NCBI GenBank assembly: GCA_964529415.1
Contig: CAZGWD010000004.1
Coordinates: 172,640 to 236,639 of the forward strand
Reading direction: 5' to 3'
DNA: 64,000 nt
Source: CAYMPH01 sp964529415
GTDB lineage: Bacteria > Spirochaetota > UBA4802 > UBA5550
Each line of letters begins with the position of its first letter. The first letter of the stretch is position 1. Below the pieces are notes generated by a model. The model was given only the letters and a program-made list of their open reading frames with translations, was not told the origin of the DNA and made no database searches. This document shows positions 1-9,396 of this stretch, in pieces. Position numbers and translations under genes: made by a program.

Positions 1-2000
1 CTGCTGTCTCTGTCTACAATATAATAATTTGGATATGCAGTTCCAAGATTAATATTTAGCGCACTCGAACCGGGTGAAGGGGTTGCATATAATACAAATC
101 GATAAATATCTACTGGTCCTGAGGTCTGGAGTTGAATAGAATATTCATCCCATGCTATACCAGCTATATTAGTTAATATATGATCCATTTGTGTAACATC
201 AGAAGCATGACTTGAAAGCCATGGAATTGTGGAAAAATCAACATCCTTATCAAAAAATAAATTTGCTGGTGCACCGTTATACGGCATTGTAGCATTACCG
301 GTTACTCTGATAGTTGGCCTTTCATGTCCTAAAGCTGCTGTAAAATTTGATCCTGAAAGACTGTCGTTTGCAAGTGTTATACCAGCATCAGTTGCATCAT
401 TTGCAGGGTCAAGCCAGACAAAAGCAGGAGCACCTGTATTATTAAAAAGCATCTTCGCGTAAATATTTGTACCGCTTCTGTAAAAAAGAATAACTTCATT
501 GTTTACTGAATTTCTGCTTTTCATAGCAAAAATATTGGTGTATGATCCTCCATTTGTAACTGCAGTTCCGCCAGCTCCCCATTGAGGAGAACCGGCTGAA
601 TTAAAATACTGGCCTTTTATATCTGAAGAATTGGCATCAACCCAGAAAACATATGACGAACCGTCATCCATCTGTACTGTTTTAAATCCATTTTGGTTGT
701 TATTCGCGTTAGCAAGAACTTTTCCTCCGCCTCCGGCTGCTGTATCTGTTCTTGTAAAAAAAGTATCTGAAGTGGCAGCAGTAGGATAATACAAATCTCC
801 TGCATCCTGCGTAGAGTCGCCATTGACATCTACCCAAATTCTATAGTAGTAAAGAGTGTTATGAACTAGCCCTGGTACATTAAAACCATGATTTGAATGC
901 TTCGTGTCACCGCAGCCGTCCCAATCCCATGCTGATTCGAGCACATCAGAACCAAGTGCAGTTGTAATACCATATAATACATGAGTATTTGCACGTACTG
1001 CAGGCTTATTTGTAGTAAATGCAATAACACCCGAACTGTTGGTAACTGATAAAACAGCTGCATTACTGATGGATGTTGGATTACCTACACCTGGATCTGC
1101 TTCAATGTCAAATGTCCAGGTAACAGGAGCGCTTTGCAAAGGATTGGTGCCGTCTGTTATTGCAGAAGTAAGAGTAACAGTATATGTTGCACCATATGTT
1201 AATGCTCCAAGGTTTACGCGCCAGGTGTTTGATGTTCCAATTTGTATTTTCCCTGTACCAACATCTGTTACACCACCATCAGATGAAACTCTGAATGAGC
1301 CTCCTACACCTGTTGTAATTGTAGCTCCGCTAACAGGTTTTGAAAATGTTATTTCAACATAAGATAAATTTTTACTGACAGTTGATGAAGGGACAGGATA
1401 CCTTGTTGCAGCTAAAGCATAAGGATATGAAGCTGTTGATGCTGGTGCAGTAGTAAATGTCCTGGTATAAATTGCATCAAGTGGACGGGTATCATCTGCT
1501 GCTGTTGAGATAACTCCTGTTCCAACAGTCACTGTAACGGTCTCAACTACTGCAGAACTGAATGGAACTGAAGGAGTCAGAGTAATAACTTTTCCATCTG
1601 CTCCTCCAGTAGTAAATGCATGAGCACCGGTTATACTTCCCGAAATAGTGACATTACCAGCTATTGTAGCATCCTGGGCATTTTTTGTAAAAACAAGTAC
1701 AATCTGTGTATTAATAGGAATTCCTGCTGCTAAAGGAGTTGGATATGCCATTGAAACCTGCATTAAGGTCGTTCCAGGAGGAGTACTGAAATAGCTGCTT
1801 ATAATATCAGCCGGATTAACAGTAGGAGATGTTTGAGTACACGAAATTACAAATGATGAAAATAAAATCAGTGTTTTTACCGAATTTTTCAGTTTCCCGG
1901 TAAAAAAAATTCCAAAAACATATTTAATTATAATGGAAATATGAAAATTGTCCAATTTCAGGATATTTGAGTGGAATTTATATATATATTTATCTATCAT
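1..2000 (-). CDS. Large secreted Ig-like-domain lipoprotein, partial (C-terminus beyond the window)
   Basis: An open frame runs leftward from an ATG at 1998-2000 to the window edge without a stop, giving at least 666 residues. A hydrophobic stretch ending in FVISC-T is a good lipobox, so the mature protein is probably an envelope or surface lipoprotein. After it come at least two repeats that look like SbsA/Big_5 Ig-like domains, then a fibronectin-III-like segment, then a calcium-loop-like DVNGDSTQDAGD (about 790-838), as in dockerin or EF-hand loops. The remainder is beta-rich and low in Cys. The first ATG leaves about 54 residues before the lipobox Cys, which is too long for a normal leader, so a non-ATG start nearer 1900-1950 is possible. 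It is divergent from the secreted protein at 2128. Function unknown; adhesion or surface binding is only an inference. Confidence 0.72.
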   Translation of the reverse strand, partial: MIDKYIYKFHSNILKLDNFHISIIIKYVFGIFFTGKLKNSVKTLILFSSFVISCTQTSPTVNPADIISSYFSTPPGTTLMQVSMAYPTPLAAGIPINTQIVLVFTKNAQDATIAGNVTISGSITGAHAFTTGGADGKVITLTPSVPFSSAVVETVTVTVGTGVISTAADDTRPLDAIYTRTFTTAPASTASYPYALAATRYPVPSSTVSKNLSYVEITFSKPVSGATITTGVGGSFRVSSDGGVTDVGTGKIQIGTSNTWRVNLGALTYGATYTVTLTSAITDGTNPLQSAPVTWTFDIEADPGVGNPTSISNAAVLSVTNSSGVIAFTTNKPAVRANTHVLYGITTALGSDVLESAWDWDGCGDTKHSNHGFNVPGLVHNTLYYYRIWVDVNGDSTQDAGDLYYPTAATSDTFFTRTDTAAGGGGKVLANANNNQNGFKTVQMDDGSSYVFWVDANSSDIKGQYFNSAGSPQWGAGGTAVTNGGSYTNIFAMKSRNSVNNEVILFYRSGTNIYAKMLFNNTGAPAFVWLDPANDATDAGITLANDSLSGSNFTAALGHERPTIRVTGNATMPYNGAPANLFFDKDVDFSTIPWLSSHASDVTQMDHILTNIAGIAWDEYSIQLQTSGPVDIYRFVLYATPSPGSSALNINLGTAYPNYYIVDRDS

Positions 2001-2127
2001 ATCTCTATTATCGGTATATTTTAATAAGATTTTTCCTTGATTTAATTATATACCTGTACTAATATAAATTATATGGAATAAATGTATTAATTACAAACAA
2101 AAAAAGAGGAATTTTTAAAAAAAATAT

Positions 2128-4797
2128 ATGAAAAAACTATATACTGTTATCCTTTTTCTGATATTAACAATTCTCATTAAACCTAATATCAGCAAAAGCA
2201 CAATAAATTCTATTATTCTGACTCCTGCAAATCCGACTATTCTTTCAACAGGTCTTGGATATTATCTTGCAGGCAGAACATACAATTTTTCAGTTCAGGT
2301 AATTGATCCGGATGCAGCAGGCTGGGCTAATATTAAGCTGGTTCGTCTTTTTATACCAAATACGACTAATATTGATATTCAAATTGGCGCTTTATTGGTA
2401 GAAGATCCACCAACAACAGGACTTACAGGAACTGGAGCTCAGACAGTGTATATCCGAACTGGAGCGGCAACTATTACTGTAGTATCTGCAAACATTCCCA
2501 TTACTGATACACCAAATAATTTTACAGTAACTTTTTCTATTAGATTTTTATGGAATGTTGCTGCAGATTCAGCATGGGCTGCAAACAGACAAATTCAAGC
2601 TATGGCTGTTTCAAATTTTCCTGTTGCACCAGTGCTTGGTATGCCGGCACCTCCTACATTTTTACCTACTACTGCTCCTTATTTATTGGCAACACAAAAT
2701 GTTTCTTATGGAGTCAGTTCTTCAATAAAAATTTTAAATTTTGCGCAGACTGGCGTTGCTGCCGGCGGATATGTAAACCAGTATCACACCGGCTTTAATG
2801 TTACAGGCACAATAGTATATAATGTGCCTGGTGCTGATATTGCAGATGATATAAATAATATAACAAACGACATGACATCCAGTGCAGGAACAAATCTTTC
2901 GTTGTTATTGAATGGGGTTGCTTCTGGTATAAATTTCACCCCGGCAGCAGGAAGTACGAGTTTTTCATTTATTGTCCCAGGTGCAACAGTAACCGGACTG
3001 GGATCTAACAACTGGAGAGTTACAGCTACCATGAATGCTGTTTTTGGAGGAGGATCTTCAACTTCACCCGGTGCAGGGAATTATCTTTTACTAAACTGTG
3101 ATGAAGTTCAGATAAACCAGGTTCAGTTTTTCAATGGAGGAGGAATCGATAACCCATCAAATTTAGGAGTTTCAACTTCAAGAACTTATTACAGAGCAAA
3201 AAATTTACCCGGAACTCAAATCCGAGTATATGCGCAAATGCTGTCGGGTCCAAACGTCATAGGAAATACAACTGTAAGGGTCAGGGATATCACAGAAGGT
3301 TTAAACTATGATGTTATAATTCCAAATAATACAGCTTATGGAGACCTGCCGCTTGGCTTGGTATATGGAACTGACAATAATTACCCAAATACACCGGCAG
3401 CAGGAGGTAACACGCTTCTTCATACTTATCAAGTGATAAATATCAGCGGAGGGGCAACAGGTAATGAGCAGAATGCATATGGAAGAATAAATCAACCCGG
3501 CAGACCTACTCCTGGTGGAGCCAATACAGCCGTTTACTGGAATTATCTTCACTGGCCTGGTACATCGGCAAATCCAGGCTTAGGAATTGCATTTAATAAT
3601 GGAGCTGCTTCAAATGCAGGAGTAACAGCTACATCAACTGTAGAAACGTTTACACTAACCTGGACAAACACAAGTTTAACTGGAGCAAATCTTCCTTTTA
3701 ATGGAGATTTTGCATCTTATAGAATATATTACAGGAACTCTTTAGTTACACCCTTATATACAATGGTCGATAGATATACAACAGGATATGCAGCTGCCAA
3801 TCTTGATCAAATTGCAACAAACACAGTAACAATAGGCATTACTGGAGCATTTCTTGCTCCTCTAACAGCTTACGATTATAAATTATCAGCGTATGATGTT
3901 TTCGGAAATGAAGTCGCTACATCGGTCATACTTGCAAACTCAAATCAGTCTTATGGCAGTATTTCAACAACAGCATCTTCAGTTTTTGTATCAATTACTG
4001 ATGGTATTACTGAATATCTATATACTACTTTTACAGTTTCAGGACAGCCTTCCTGGAGCACACTGCCCGCAGTTCACCCAGTCAGGAAATCAGCAATAAA
4101 AATTACTGTAAAAATTGTAACAGGCGGAAATATACCTGAAGAGGTAGCAATACTTTTCAATAATAATAATACAGACACCGCAGACTCTGGTGCTCCATTT
4201 TTTAAACCGCAGGGTGCTTCTGGTGCTTTTAATGATATAATAAGCACAACATATGACACCCTTGTGTGTTCGAAATCAGCTCCAAACGTATGGTCTGTAT
4301 ATATTCCAAGCACTCATGCATTAATGACAGTTGGGACTGCCATCAGATTTATCGTAAGAACAAAATATGGCGGAGCTTACAGTTATGTCGATCATAAATC
4401 ATACAATTCTGCTTTAAATCCCGCACCTGGGAACTGGTCAGATGCTGAATGGAGATTTTTAGTAGCAAGCGAACCTACCTTCACACCATGGCCGGTCCGC
4501 ATCCTTAACAATGTCATGAATGCAGAAAACCCGGTCTGTTATCCTGCATATTATCTTACTGATGATGCGTATGTAACAATTTCCGTGTTTGACGTAAAAG
4601 GCAGGCCTGTTGTAACGCTTCTCGACAACCAGCTCAGAAAAGGCGGACAGAATATAAAGGAAGGCGGCTGGGATGGTTCAAACAAGGCAACAAGGAAAAT
4701 AGGTGTTGGTATTTATTATGTCAGATTTTATGCAACCCGGGCAGCTGACGGTAAAGTTATACTTAACGAGTTCAGGAAAGTTGTAATGGCGAGATAA
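2128..4797 (+). CDS. Large secreted beta-rich protein with FN3-like and C-terminal FlgD-type Ig-like domain
   Basis: 889 residues with a clear Sec signal peptide (MKKLYTVILFLILTILIK, then a cleavage-like SKS). An AAAGAGGAA Shine-Dalgarno lies about 14 nt upstream of the ATG. The body is rich in Thr, Asn, Gly and Ala, has almost no Cys and looks like tandem beta-sandwich domains. Residues about 500-600 resemble fibronectin III (TLTW, YRIYYR, YDYKLSAYDVFGN). The last 90 residues (ISVFDVKGRPVVTLL, GWDGSN, GVGIYYVRF, ending KVVMAR) match the FlgD-Ig-like/type IX-sorting-like C-terminal fold often found at the end of secreted proteins. This suggests export to the surface, but no type IX secretion gene is visible here. 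Divergent from the Ig-like lipoprotein, and followed by a strong hairpin. Role unknown. Confidence 0.8.
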   Translation: MKKLYTVILFLILTILIKPNISKSTINSIILTPANPTILSTGLGYYLAGRTYNFSVQVIDPDAAGWANIKLVRLFIPNTTNIDIQIGALLVEDPPTTGLTGTGAQTVYIRTGAATITVVSANIPITDTPNNFTVTFSIRFLWNVAADSAWAANRQIQAMAVSNFPVAPVLGMPAPPTFLPTTAPYLLATQNVSYGVSSSIKILNFAQTGVAAGGYVNQYHTGFNVTGTIVYNVPGADIADDINNITNDMTSSAGTNLSLLLNGVASGINFTPAAGSTSFSFIVPGATVTGLGSNNWRVTATMNAVFGGGSSTSPGAGNYLLLNCDEVQINQVQFFNGGGIDNPSNLGVSTSRTYYRAKNLPGTQIRVYAQMLSGPNVIGNTTVRVRDITEGLNYDVIIPNNTAYGDLPLGLVYGTDNNYPNTPAAGGNTLLHTYQVINISGGATGNEQNAYGRINQPGRPTPGGANTAVYWNYLHWPGTSANPGLGIAFNNGAASNAGVTATSTVETFTLTWTNTSLTGANLPFNGDFASYRIYYRNSLVTPLYTMVDRYTTGYAAANLDQIATNTVTIGITGAFLAPLTAYDYKLSAYDVFGNEVATSVILANSNQSYGSISTTASSVFVSITDGITEYLYTTFTVSGQPSWSTLPAVHPVRKSAIKITVKIVTGGNIPEEVAILFNNNNTDTADSGAPFFKPQGASGAFNDIISTTYDTLVCSKSAPNVWSVYIPSTHALMTVGTAIRFIVRTKYGGAYSYVDHKSYNSALNPAPGNWSDAEWRFLVASEPTFTPWPVRILNNVMNAENPVCYPAYYLTDDAYVTISVFDVKGRPVVTLLDNQLRKGGQNIKEGGWDGSNKATRKIGVGIYYVRFYATRAADGKVILNEFRKVVMAR

Positions 4798-4828
4798 CTC
4801 AAACCTCAAATATGCGGTTTTACAATAT

Positions 4829-4871
4829 CTAAAGAAAAGGGGACTATGCTTGGTAGTCCCCTTTTCTTTAG
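4829..4871. terminator. Perfect 18-bp-arm hairpin after the secreted protein
   Basis: Arms CTAAAGAAAAGGGGACTA (4829-4846) and TAGTCCCCTTTTCTTTAG (4854-4871) are exactly complementary around a 7-nt loop, 31 nt after the stop at 4797. The right arm carries the T-rich tract. Read as a transcription terminator or mRNA 3' stabiliser. Confidence 0.7.
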
Positions 4872-5339
4872 AATCTTCACCCCTCCGCCTGCTCAATCGC
4901 CGCAGACGCTAAAGGCCTTTAACTAAAATAAAAATCCATACAATATAATATATAAACACTATACGCTATCATTAAATAGCTACTATTCCGCTGGTTTTAA
5001 AAAACCTGCTCAAATAAAATGCATCCTTTCACCGGTCGGTCAACGAGCGAAGCCGAGATGAAGAAACCGGCTCGTGTGGAAATTATTTTGTTTGCAGATT
5101 TTTTCTAAATCGAAACTTCCTCTTTCCTATATAAAGTAAAAAGATTTATAAATATCGTTTTTAAAATATTTTTCATTATTTAAAAAAAAATTCCTGAAAT
5201 TCCTCCCCTTGCCCTTAACAAGGGAAAGGGGCCGGGGGATAGGGTCTGAATTTATCCCCACGCTAACATTTCCAATTGACAAATAAATCCATTACAATTT
5301 TATTGCATTCAAATATAATTAATTAACACGAGGAAACCC
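4872..5339. other. Intergenic region with GC-rich patch and dispersed repeat
   Basis: No convincing gene is visible. It holds a GC-rich patch (about 5028-5080) that stands out in AT-rich surroundings and looks like a REP-type remnant. A CCCCTTGCCCTTAACAAGGG element follows at about 5198-5262. A possible leuB promoter sits near the right end, with TTGACA at 5276-5281 and a weak T-rich -10 about 17 nt on. Confidence 0.5.
5198..5262. repeat. Dispersed CCCCTT...AAGGGG intergenic element, copy 1
   Basis: CTCCCCTTGCCCTTAACAAG followed by GGAAAGGGGCCGGGGGATAG forms an imperfect inverted repeat. It resembles elements at 36350-36436 and 61300-61356 in this window, which share the CCCCCTT / AAGGGGG core and also lie just outside genes. 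Confidence 0.5.
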
Positions 5340-6407
5340 ATGTCTGAAAAGAAAATTGCAGTTTTAGCCGGTGACGGAATCGGCCCTGAAGTGATGAAAG
5401 AAGCAATCAAGGTTCTTGATAAAATTTCAACATTATATGATATAAAATTTAAATTTACAAGCGGCGATGTCGGCGGAGCTGCAATAGATAACCACGGCGA
5501 AGCGCTGCCTCAGTCTACTATTGACACTTGCAAGGTTTCAGACGCAATTCTCTTCGGTTCAGTAGGCGGACCCAAATGGGAAAAACTTCCTCCGGAAAAA
5601 CAGCCTGAGCGGGGAGCGCTTCTGCCTTTAAGAAAACTGTTTAATCTTTACGCCAACCTGAGGCCGGCTATAATTTTCAGTGAGCTGAAAGATGCTTCTC
5701 CTCTTAAGTCTGAAATTATCGGTGACGGGTTTGATATTTTAATAATAAGAGAGCTCACAGGAGGAATATATTTCGGCCAGCCGAAAGGACGCGAAGGCAG
5801 CAAGGCGTTCGATACGTTAGTATATACAATTCCAGAGATAGAGAGAATCACGCGAGTTGCCTTTGAATCAGCCAGAAAAAGAAATAAAAAAGTAACTTCC
5901 GTGGACAAGGCAAATGTACTTACAACAATGGTTATGTGGCGCGAAGTTGTAATCAATATTGCAAAGGAATACCCGGACATTGAGCTTAATCATATATATG
6001 TTGATAATGCCGCAATGCAGCTCGTAAAAAACCCCAAGCAGTTCGACGTTCTTCTATGCGATAACATGTTCGGCGATATTCTTTCTGATGAAGCCTCAAT
6101 GATTACAGGCTCAATGGGTATGCTTCCTTCTGCATCACTATCCGAAGGAACATTCGGGCTGTATGAACCTGCAGGAGGATCAGCTCCGGATATTGCAGGC
6201 AAGGGAATAGCAAATCCGATTGCTCAGATTCTTTCTGCAGCAATGATGCTGAAATACAGTTTCGGTTTAAATGAAGCTTATGACAGAATATTCAAGGCTA
6301 TAGAAAAAGTTCTCGCAGACGGAAACAGAACCATAGATATCATGACGCCTGGTAAAAAACAGGTTGGAACTGTTGAGATGGGAAATCTTATTGTTTCTGC
6401 CCTGTAA
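5340..6407 (+). CDS. leuB: 3-isopropylmalate dehydrogenase
   Basis: 355 residues, the usual length. The enzyme oxidises and decarboxylates 3-isopropylmalate with NAD in leucine biosynthesis, in the cytoplasm. Visible signatures are GDGIGPEV (residues 11-18), the arginine-rich substrate segment around LLPLRKLFNLYANLRPA, RELTGGIYFG (about 138), VDKANVL (about 188), the metal-binding segment DNMFGDILSDEASMITGS (about 240), and the NAD-binding GGSAPDIAGKGIANP (about 277). The ATG is preceded by CGAGGAA. Its 3' end overlaps the convergent M20 peptidase gene by 20 bp. leuA lies 6 kb away on the other strand; leuC and leuD are not in the window. Confidence 0.96.
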   Translation: MSEKKIAVLAGDGIGPEVMKEAIKVLDKISTLYDIKFKFTSGDVGGAAIDNHGEALPQSTIDTCKVSDAILFGSVGGPKWEKLPPEKQPERGALLPLRKLFNLYANLRPAIIFSELKDASPLKSEIIGDGFDILIIRELTGGIYFGQPKGREGSKAFDTLVYTIPEIERITRVAFESARKRNKKVTSVDKANVLTTMVMWREVVINIAKEYPDIELNHIYVDNAAMQLVKNPKQFDVLLCDNMFGDILSDEASMITGSMGMLPSASLSEGTFGLYEPAGGSAPDIAGKGIANPIAQILSAAMMLKYSFGLNEAYDRIFKAIEKVLADGNRTIDIMTPGKKQVGTVEMGNLIVSAL

Positions 6408-7617
6408 TTTTCAGTATTGCATGAATTGACAGCAGAGCTTTTGGAATAAAAGAAGACATGTTCGCGTATTCCTGATCTTTATTGCCATCTGCGGATTTTT
6501 CCGAGCAGTGGCAATTGTCCCCGGAAGGTCCGAGCCCGTCAATTGCCGGAATATTCTCCCAGATAAAATTCCCGTCGCTTAAGCCGCCGCGCTCTTCAGG
6601 AATTATTTTATACCCTATTGAATCTCCCGCATCTTCAAATTTTTTTAGAAGGCTGATTGTTTTCTGATTCTCAGGCCACGCAGGGTTTTCCCTTTGAAGT
6701 TCAACTGTAACAGTGCAGGTAAACTTCCCGTCTCCGCTTTTGACTTTTCCTGTTCCATTCAATGACAGAATTTTTCTTTTGCCGTCGGAAAAAACATCCG
6801 GAGAAAAAGCCCTCATTTCAACAAAGGCTTCAGCAAAATGCGGAACGCGGTTTAATGCAGAACCCCCTTTTACAATACCTGTATTGAATGTCAGAGATTT
6901 TCCGTAATCAGAAAAAGACTCAACCTGTTTTATAACCTCAGCCATTTCCTGAAGCGCATTTGCTCCTGATTCATGAGATGACCCCGCGTGTGAACCTTTT
7001 CCATGAGTTTCTATTTTAAATACAGCCCTGCCCTTTCTCGAAGTAACCAGCTGCATTTCATTATTTGAAATTTCTCCGGATTCATATATCAGACACGCAT
7101 CTGCTCCTGTAAGTTTTTCGCGGCAGATATTTCCGAAATCATCGGACTCGGTTTCTTCTGAAGCATCAAGCAGTATCATCCAGTTTACTGAATTAATAAT
7201 TTCAGGAGAGATTTTATTTAGAGCGTCCAATATCATGTAAATAACAAGTGTTCCGCCCTTGATATCGTTTGTTCCAGGGCCGTAAATTCTGTCTCCATCG
7301 ATTTTCCAGTTAAAATCATTTTCAACTTCCTCTTCAGGTGAAAAGACTGTATCAAGGTGGGATACAAATCCAATTTTATTTTTACTGTGTTTTTCTGAAT
7401 TTCGATATAATAGAAGATGATCTGCATATTCAGGATTAACTGAAGGAATTTTTTCTGATGAAAAACCCAATTCATGAAAAATTTCTGCAGTGCAGGCGGA
7501 AAGTTTTTCAACTCCGGATTTATTATCGGTCCATGAGTTTATATCTACCATTTTTTTTAATATTTCAAGATAGTGCGGGAATCTTTCTTCAAGATAATTG
7601 TTGTAATTAATTTTCAT
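6388..7617 (-). CDS. M20 family metallopeptidase (glutamate carboxypeptidase-like)
   Basis: About 409 residues. A zinc-dependent hydrolase of the M20/ArgE/carboxypeptidase G2 superfamily, probably acting on an acylated amino acid or peptide in the cytoplasm. Metal ligands and catalytic residues are recognisable: SHLDTV (His and Asp, about residue 87), YGPGTNDIKGG (bridging Asp), DASEETES (catalytic and metal Glu pair), YESGE, and a late His in SGDNCHCSEKS. The dimerisation-domain segment GKGSHAGSSHESGANAL is present. An in-frame ATG 9 nt upstream (7626) has no Shine-Dalgarno; the ATG at 7617 has GGAAC just before it, so it is preferred. Substrate cannot be told. Tail-to-tail overlap with leuB. 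Confidence 0.85.
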   Translation of the reverse strand: MKINYNNYLEERFPHYLEILKKMVDINSWTDNKSGVEKLSACTAEIFHELGFSSEKIPSVNPEYADHLLLYRNSEKHSKNKIGFVSHLDTVFSPEEEVENDFNWKIDGDRIYGPGTNDIKGGTLVIYMILDALNKISPEIINSVNWMILLDASEETESDDFGNICREKLTGADACLIYESGEISNNEMQLVTSRKGRAVFKIETHGKGSHAGSSHESGANALQEMAEVIKQVESFSDYGKSLTFNTGIVKGGSALNRVPHFAEAFVEMRAFSPDVFSDGKRKILSLNGTGKVKSGDGKFTCTVTVELQRENPAWPENQKTISLLKKFEDAGDSIGYKIIPEERGGLSDGNFIWENIPAIDGLGPSGDNCHCSEKSADGNKDQEYANMSSFIPKALLSIHAILKITGQKQ

Positions 7618-7660
7618 AGGTTCCATTATAGTATTTCAATATTATTTAAGTAAATATTCT

Positions 7661-7680
7661 GTCACCCTCGGGTGAATGAC
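7661..7680. repeat. Small GTCACCC/GGGTGAATGAC inverted repeat
   Basis: GTCACCC and GGGTGAATGAC pair around a 2-nt centre, between the M20 gene and thioredoxin. It resembles the TGTCATTCCCGCG type of dispersed bacterial repeat also glimpsed at 49141-49191. Confidence 0.3.
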
Positions 7681-7712
7681 AAAGAGTTAATTTTTTCATT
7701 AACCAGTGTAAA

Positions 7713-7748
7713 ATAAAAAAGCGGTAATATCAAACTACCGCTTTTTAT
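7713..7748 (-). terminator. Rho-independent terminator of thioredoxin gene
   Basis: On the minus strand ATAAAAAGCGGTA pairs with TACCGCTTTTTTAT around a 9-nt loop, followed by a T-run, 21 nt after the thioredoxin stop. Confidence 0.8.
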
Positions 7749-7769
7749 ATTATAATATTGCATTTTATG

Positions 7770-8123
7770 TCAATTTACTTTTAGTACATTATGAATAACT
7801 TCCAGAAAAGTTTCCTTTGGTAATGCTCCTGCTGCCATTTGAGGTTTTTCGCCAATTGGTATAAATAGAATGCTTGGAATGCTCTGAATGCCGAAAGCGC
7901 CTGCAAGTTCCCTTTGCTCCTCTGTGTTAATTTTGAAAATATTCAGTTTACCTTCATATTCTTTTGCAAGATCTTCAAGAACAGGCGCAACCATTTTACA
8001 GGGACCGCACCAGTCAGCATAAAAGTCTATAATGCTCGGAAGTGTTCCCTTGTAAACCCAGTCGGAATTATTTTCAAAATCAAATATTTTCTCGATAAAC
8101 GACTCCTTTGTTAAATGTTCCAT
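7770..8123 (-). CDS. Thioredoxin
   Basis: 117 residues from the ATG at 8123, which has GGAG at ideal spacing (GGAGATATTAATG). Longer in-frame starts up to 8189 exist but lack a ribosome site and would add an unrelated hydrophobic leader. It has the classical thioredoxin active site WCGPCK (residues about 38-43), the preceding FYAD, the cis-Pro region SIPSILF and the usual alpha/beta length. It is a cytoplasmic disulfide reductase for reductases and peroxidases. The N-terminus (MEHLTKESFIEKIFDFENN) is ordinary for the family. Single gene with its own terminator; thioredoxin reductase is not in the window. Confidence 0.93.
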   Translation of the reverse strand: MEHLTKESFIEKIFDFENNSDWVYKGTLPSIIDFYADWCGPCKMVAPVLEDLAKEYEGKLNIFKINTEEQRELAGAFGIQSIPSILFIPIGEKPQMAAGALPKETFLEVIHNVLKVN

Positions 8124-8231
8124 TAATATCTCCATTTTAAGTATTTTAGATAATAATAAAATACTTAAAATTTTATAAATTGTCAACAATTTTTGACAAA
8201 AAAATAAGCAGGCTCAACAGAATGATAATTA

Positions 8232-8266
8232 ATAAAAAAAGCCGTCCGGGTAAATCAGGCGGCTTT
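8232..8266 (-). terminator. Terminator after the two-domain outer-membrane-type protein
   Basis: AAAGCCGCC and a GGACGGCTTT arm pair (one mismatch) on the minus strand, followed by TTTTTATT, about 25 nt after the stop at 8291. Confidence 0.7.
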
Positions 8267-8290
8267 AATAAATTTTAATATTTATTGAAT

Positions 8291-9313
8291 TTAAAAAATT
8301 CTTCCGGTATATCCCATGCCTGCTTTAAAATGACCAAGATTGTTGGCTGGCTTATTTTCGAAAATATAGCTGAATTCCATATAAAATCCTCCAAGGCAAA
8401 CTCTTCCTCCAAGTTCGCCGCCTCTTTCAAAATAATTCTGCCCCATAAATGAAGCCATTGGAAATATTCCTATATAATACCCTCCGAATATCTGCCCGTA
8501 AAGTCTTTTTGATCCAAGACGTAGAAAGCCCCGAACCGGTATATCAAGGAAAACATCTGTGCTGGTTAAATATCCGCTGCCGGATAATAGATTTGAATAT
8601 TGAGATGCTGATATAAACACTTTTAGCATATTAGGAAAAATATTCAATCCTGATTCAACACCCAAGCTGAAAATATTAGTTATATTAAACCTGAAATCAA
8701 AAAATATATTTAATCGAATGCCTGCAATTGTAAAAAGCCAGTTCATCCCATAATAAGAAAAATCTTTCTGGTCATAAAAAGGAACATTAATTCCGATCCC
8801 CCAGTCCATTCCGAAAACTCTATATTTCTCTTCAGCCGGCCGCTCAGCAGGAACTTCCTTAATCCTGTCTACCTCAACAATTTTCTCAACTTCAACCTTC
8901 TTTTCAACTATTTTAGGTTCAACTTTTTTCTTTGAAATATAGTTTACTTTCTCTTTTGAAATTGTAAGTTCATTTCTTGATGCAAGATTTTCCCTGATTG
9001 TGTAATTTGCCGCATCTTCATAAACAATATATCCTTCAACCATGCTGTCATCGAGCTTATAAATATAGACTTTACTCTTATAATCGTCGCTGTAAAGAAC
9101 GCGGATCAGGTCTTTTCTTTGAATATCCCTATAAGGGCCTGCAGGAGGTTTTATTGAAATAAATTTATCCGTGTCTCTTATGACTTTGCCTTCAATAATT
9201 GAACCGTCATTCATAAATACAGATTCAGCATTTATTGCTGAATATAAACCGGACAACATTAAAATCCCGACAGATAAAAACAAATATGCAATTAAATTCA
9301 ATCCGCGTTTCAT
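8291..9313 (-). CDS. Two-domain outer-membrane-type protein (N-terminal periplasmic domain plus beta-barrel-like domain)
   Basis: 340 residues with a signal peptide (about residues 1-29, ending INAES). Residues about 30-130 form a small beta-rich domain with DGSIIEGKVI and DSMVEGYIVYE repeats. A charged linker of KVE/EKIVEV pattern follows (about 131-168). The C-terminal about 170 residues are homologous by eye to the whole mature protein encoded next door at 9397-10023: FGMDWGIGI versus FGVDMGIGF, FDFRFNI versus FDFRFTV, IFGGYYIGI versus AMGGYYLGL, GGELGGR versus GPEVGGR, and GMGYTGRIF versus GLGYTAKIF. The terminal Phe and alternating pattern suggest an outer-membrane beta-barrel. Start supported by AGGAAGG. 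Function unknown. Confidence 0.75.
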   Translation of the reverse strand: MKRGLNLIAYLFLSVGILMLSGLYSAINAESVFMNDGSIIEGKVIRDTDKFISIKPPAGPYRDIQRKDLIRVLYSDDYKSKVYIYKLDDSMVEGYIVYEDAANYTIRENLASRNELTISKEKVNYISKKKVEPKIVEKKVEVEKIVEVDRIKEVPAERPAEEKYRVFGMDWGIGINVPFYDQKDFSYYGMNWLFTIAGIRLNIFFDFRFNITNIFSLGVESGLNIFPNMLKVFISASQYSNLLSGSGYLTSTDVFLDIPVRGFLRLGSKRLYGQIFGGYYIGIFPMASFMGQNYFERGGELGGRVCLGGFYMEFSYIFENKPANNLGHFKAGMGYTGRIF

Positions 9314-9396
9314 AATTTTCCTTCCTGTGATTATATTAATAATTTGAATATCTGATCATTTACAAAAAAAACAATAATAAATTTCAATAAAATAAA

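Noticed and set aside
229..1362. Plus-strand frames inside the left-end region
   Set aside because: They are antisense to a continuous minus-strand lipoprotein frame with clear domains and a lipobox.
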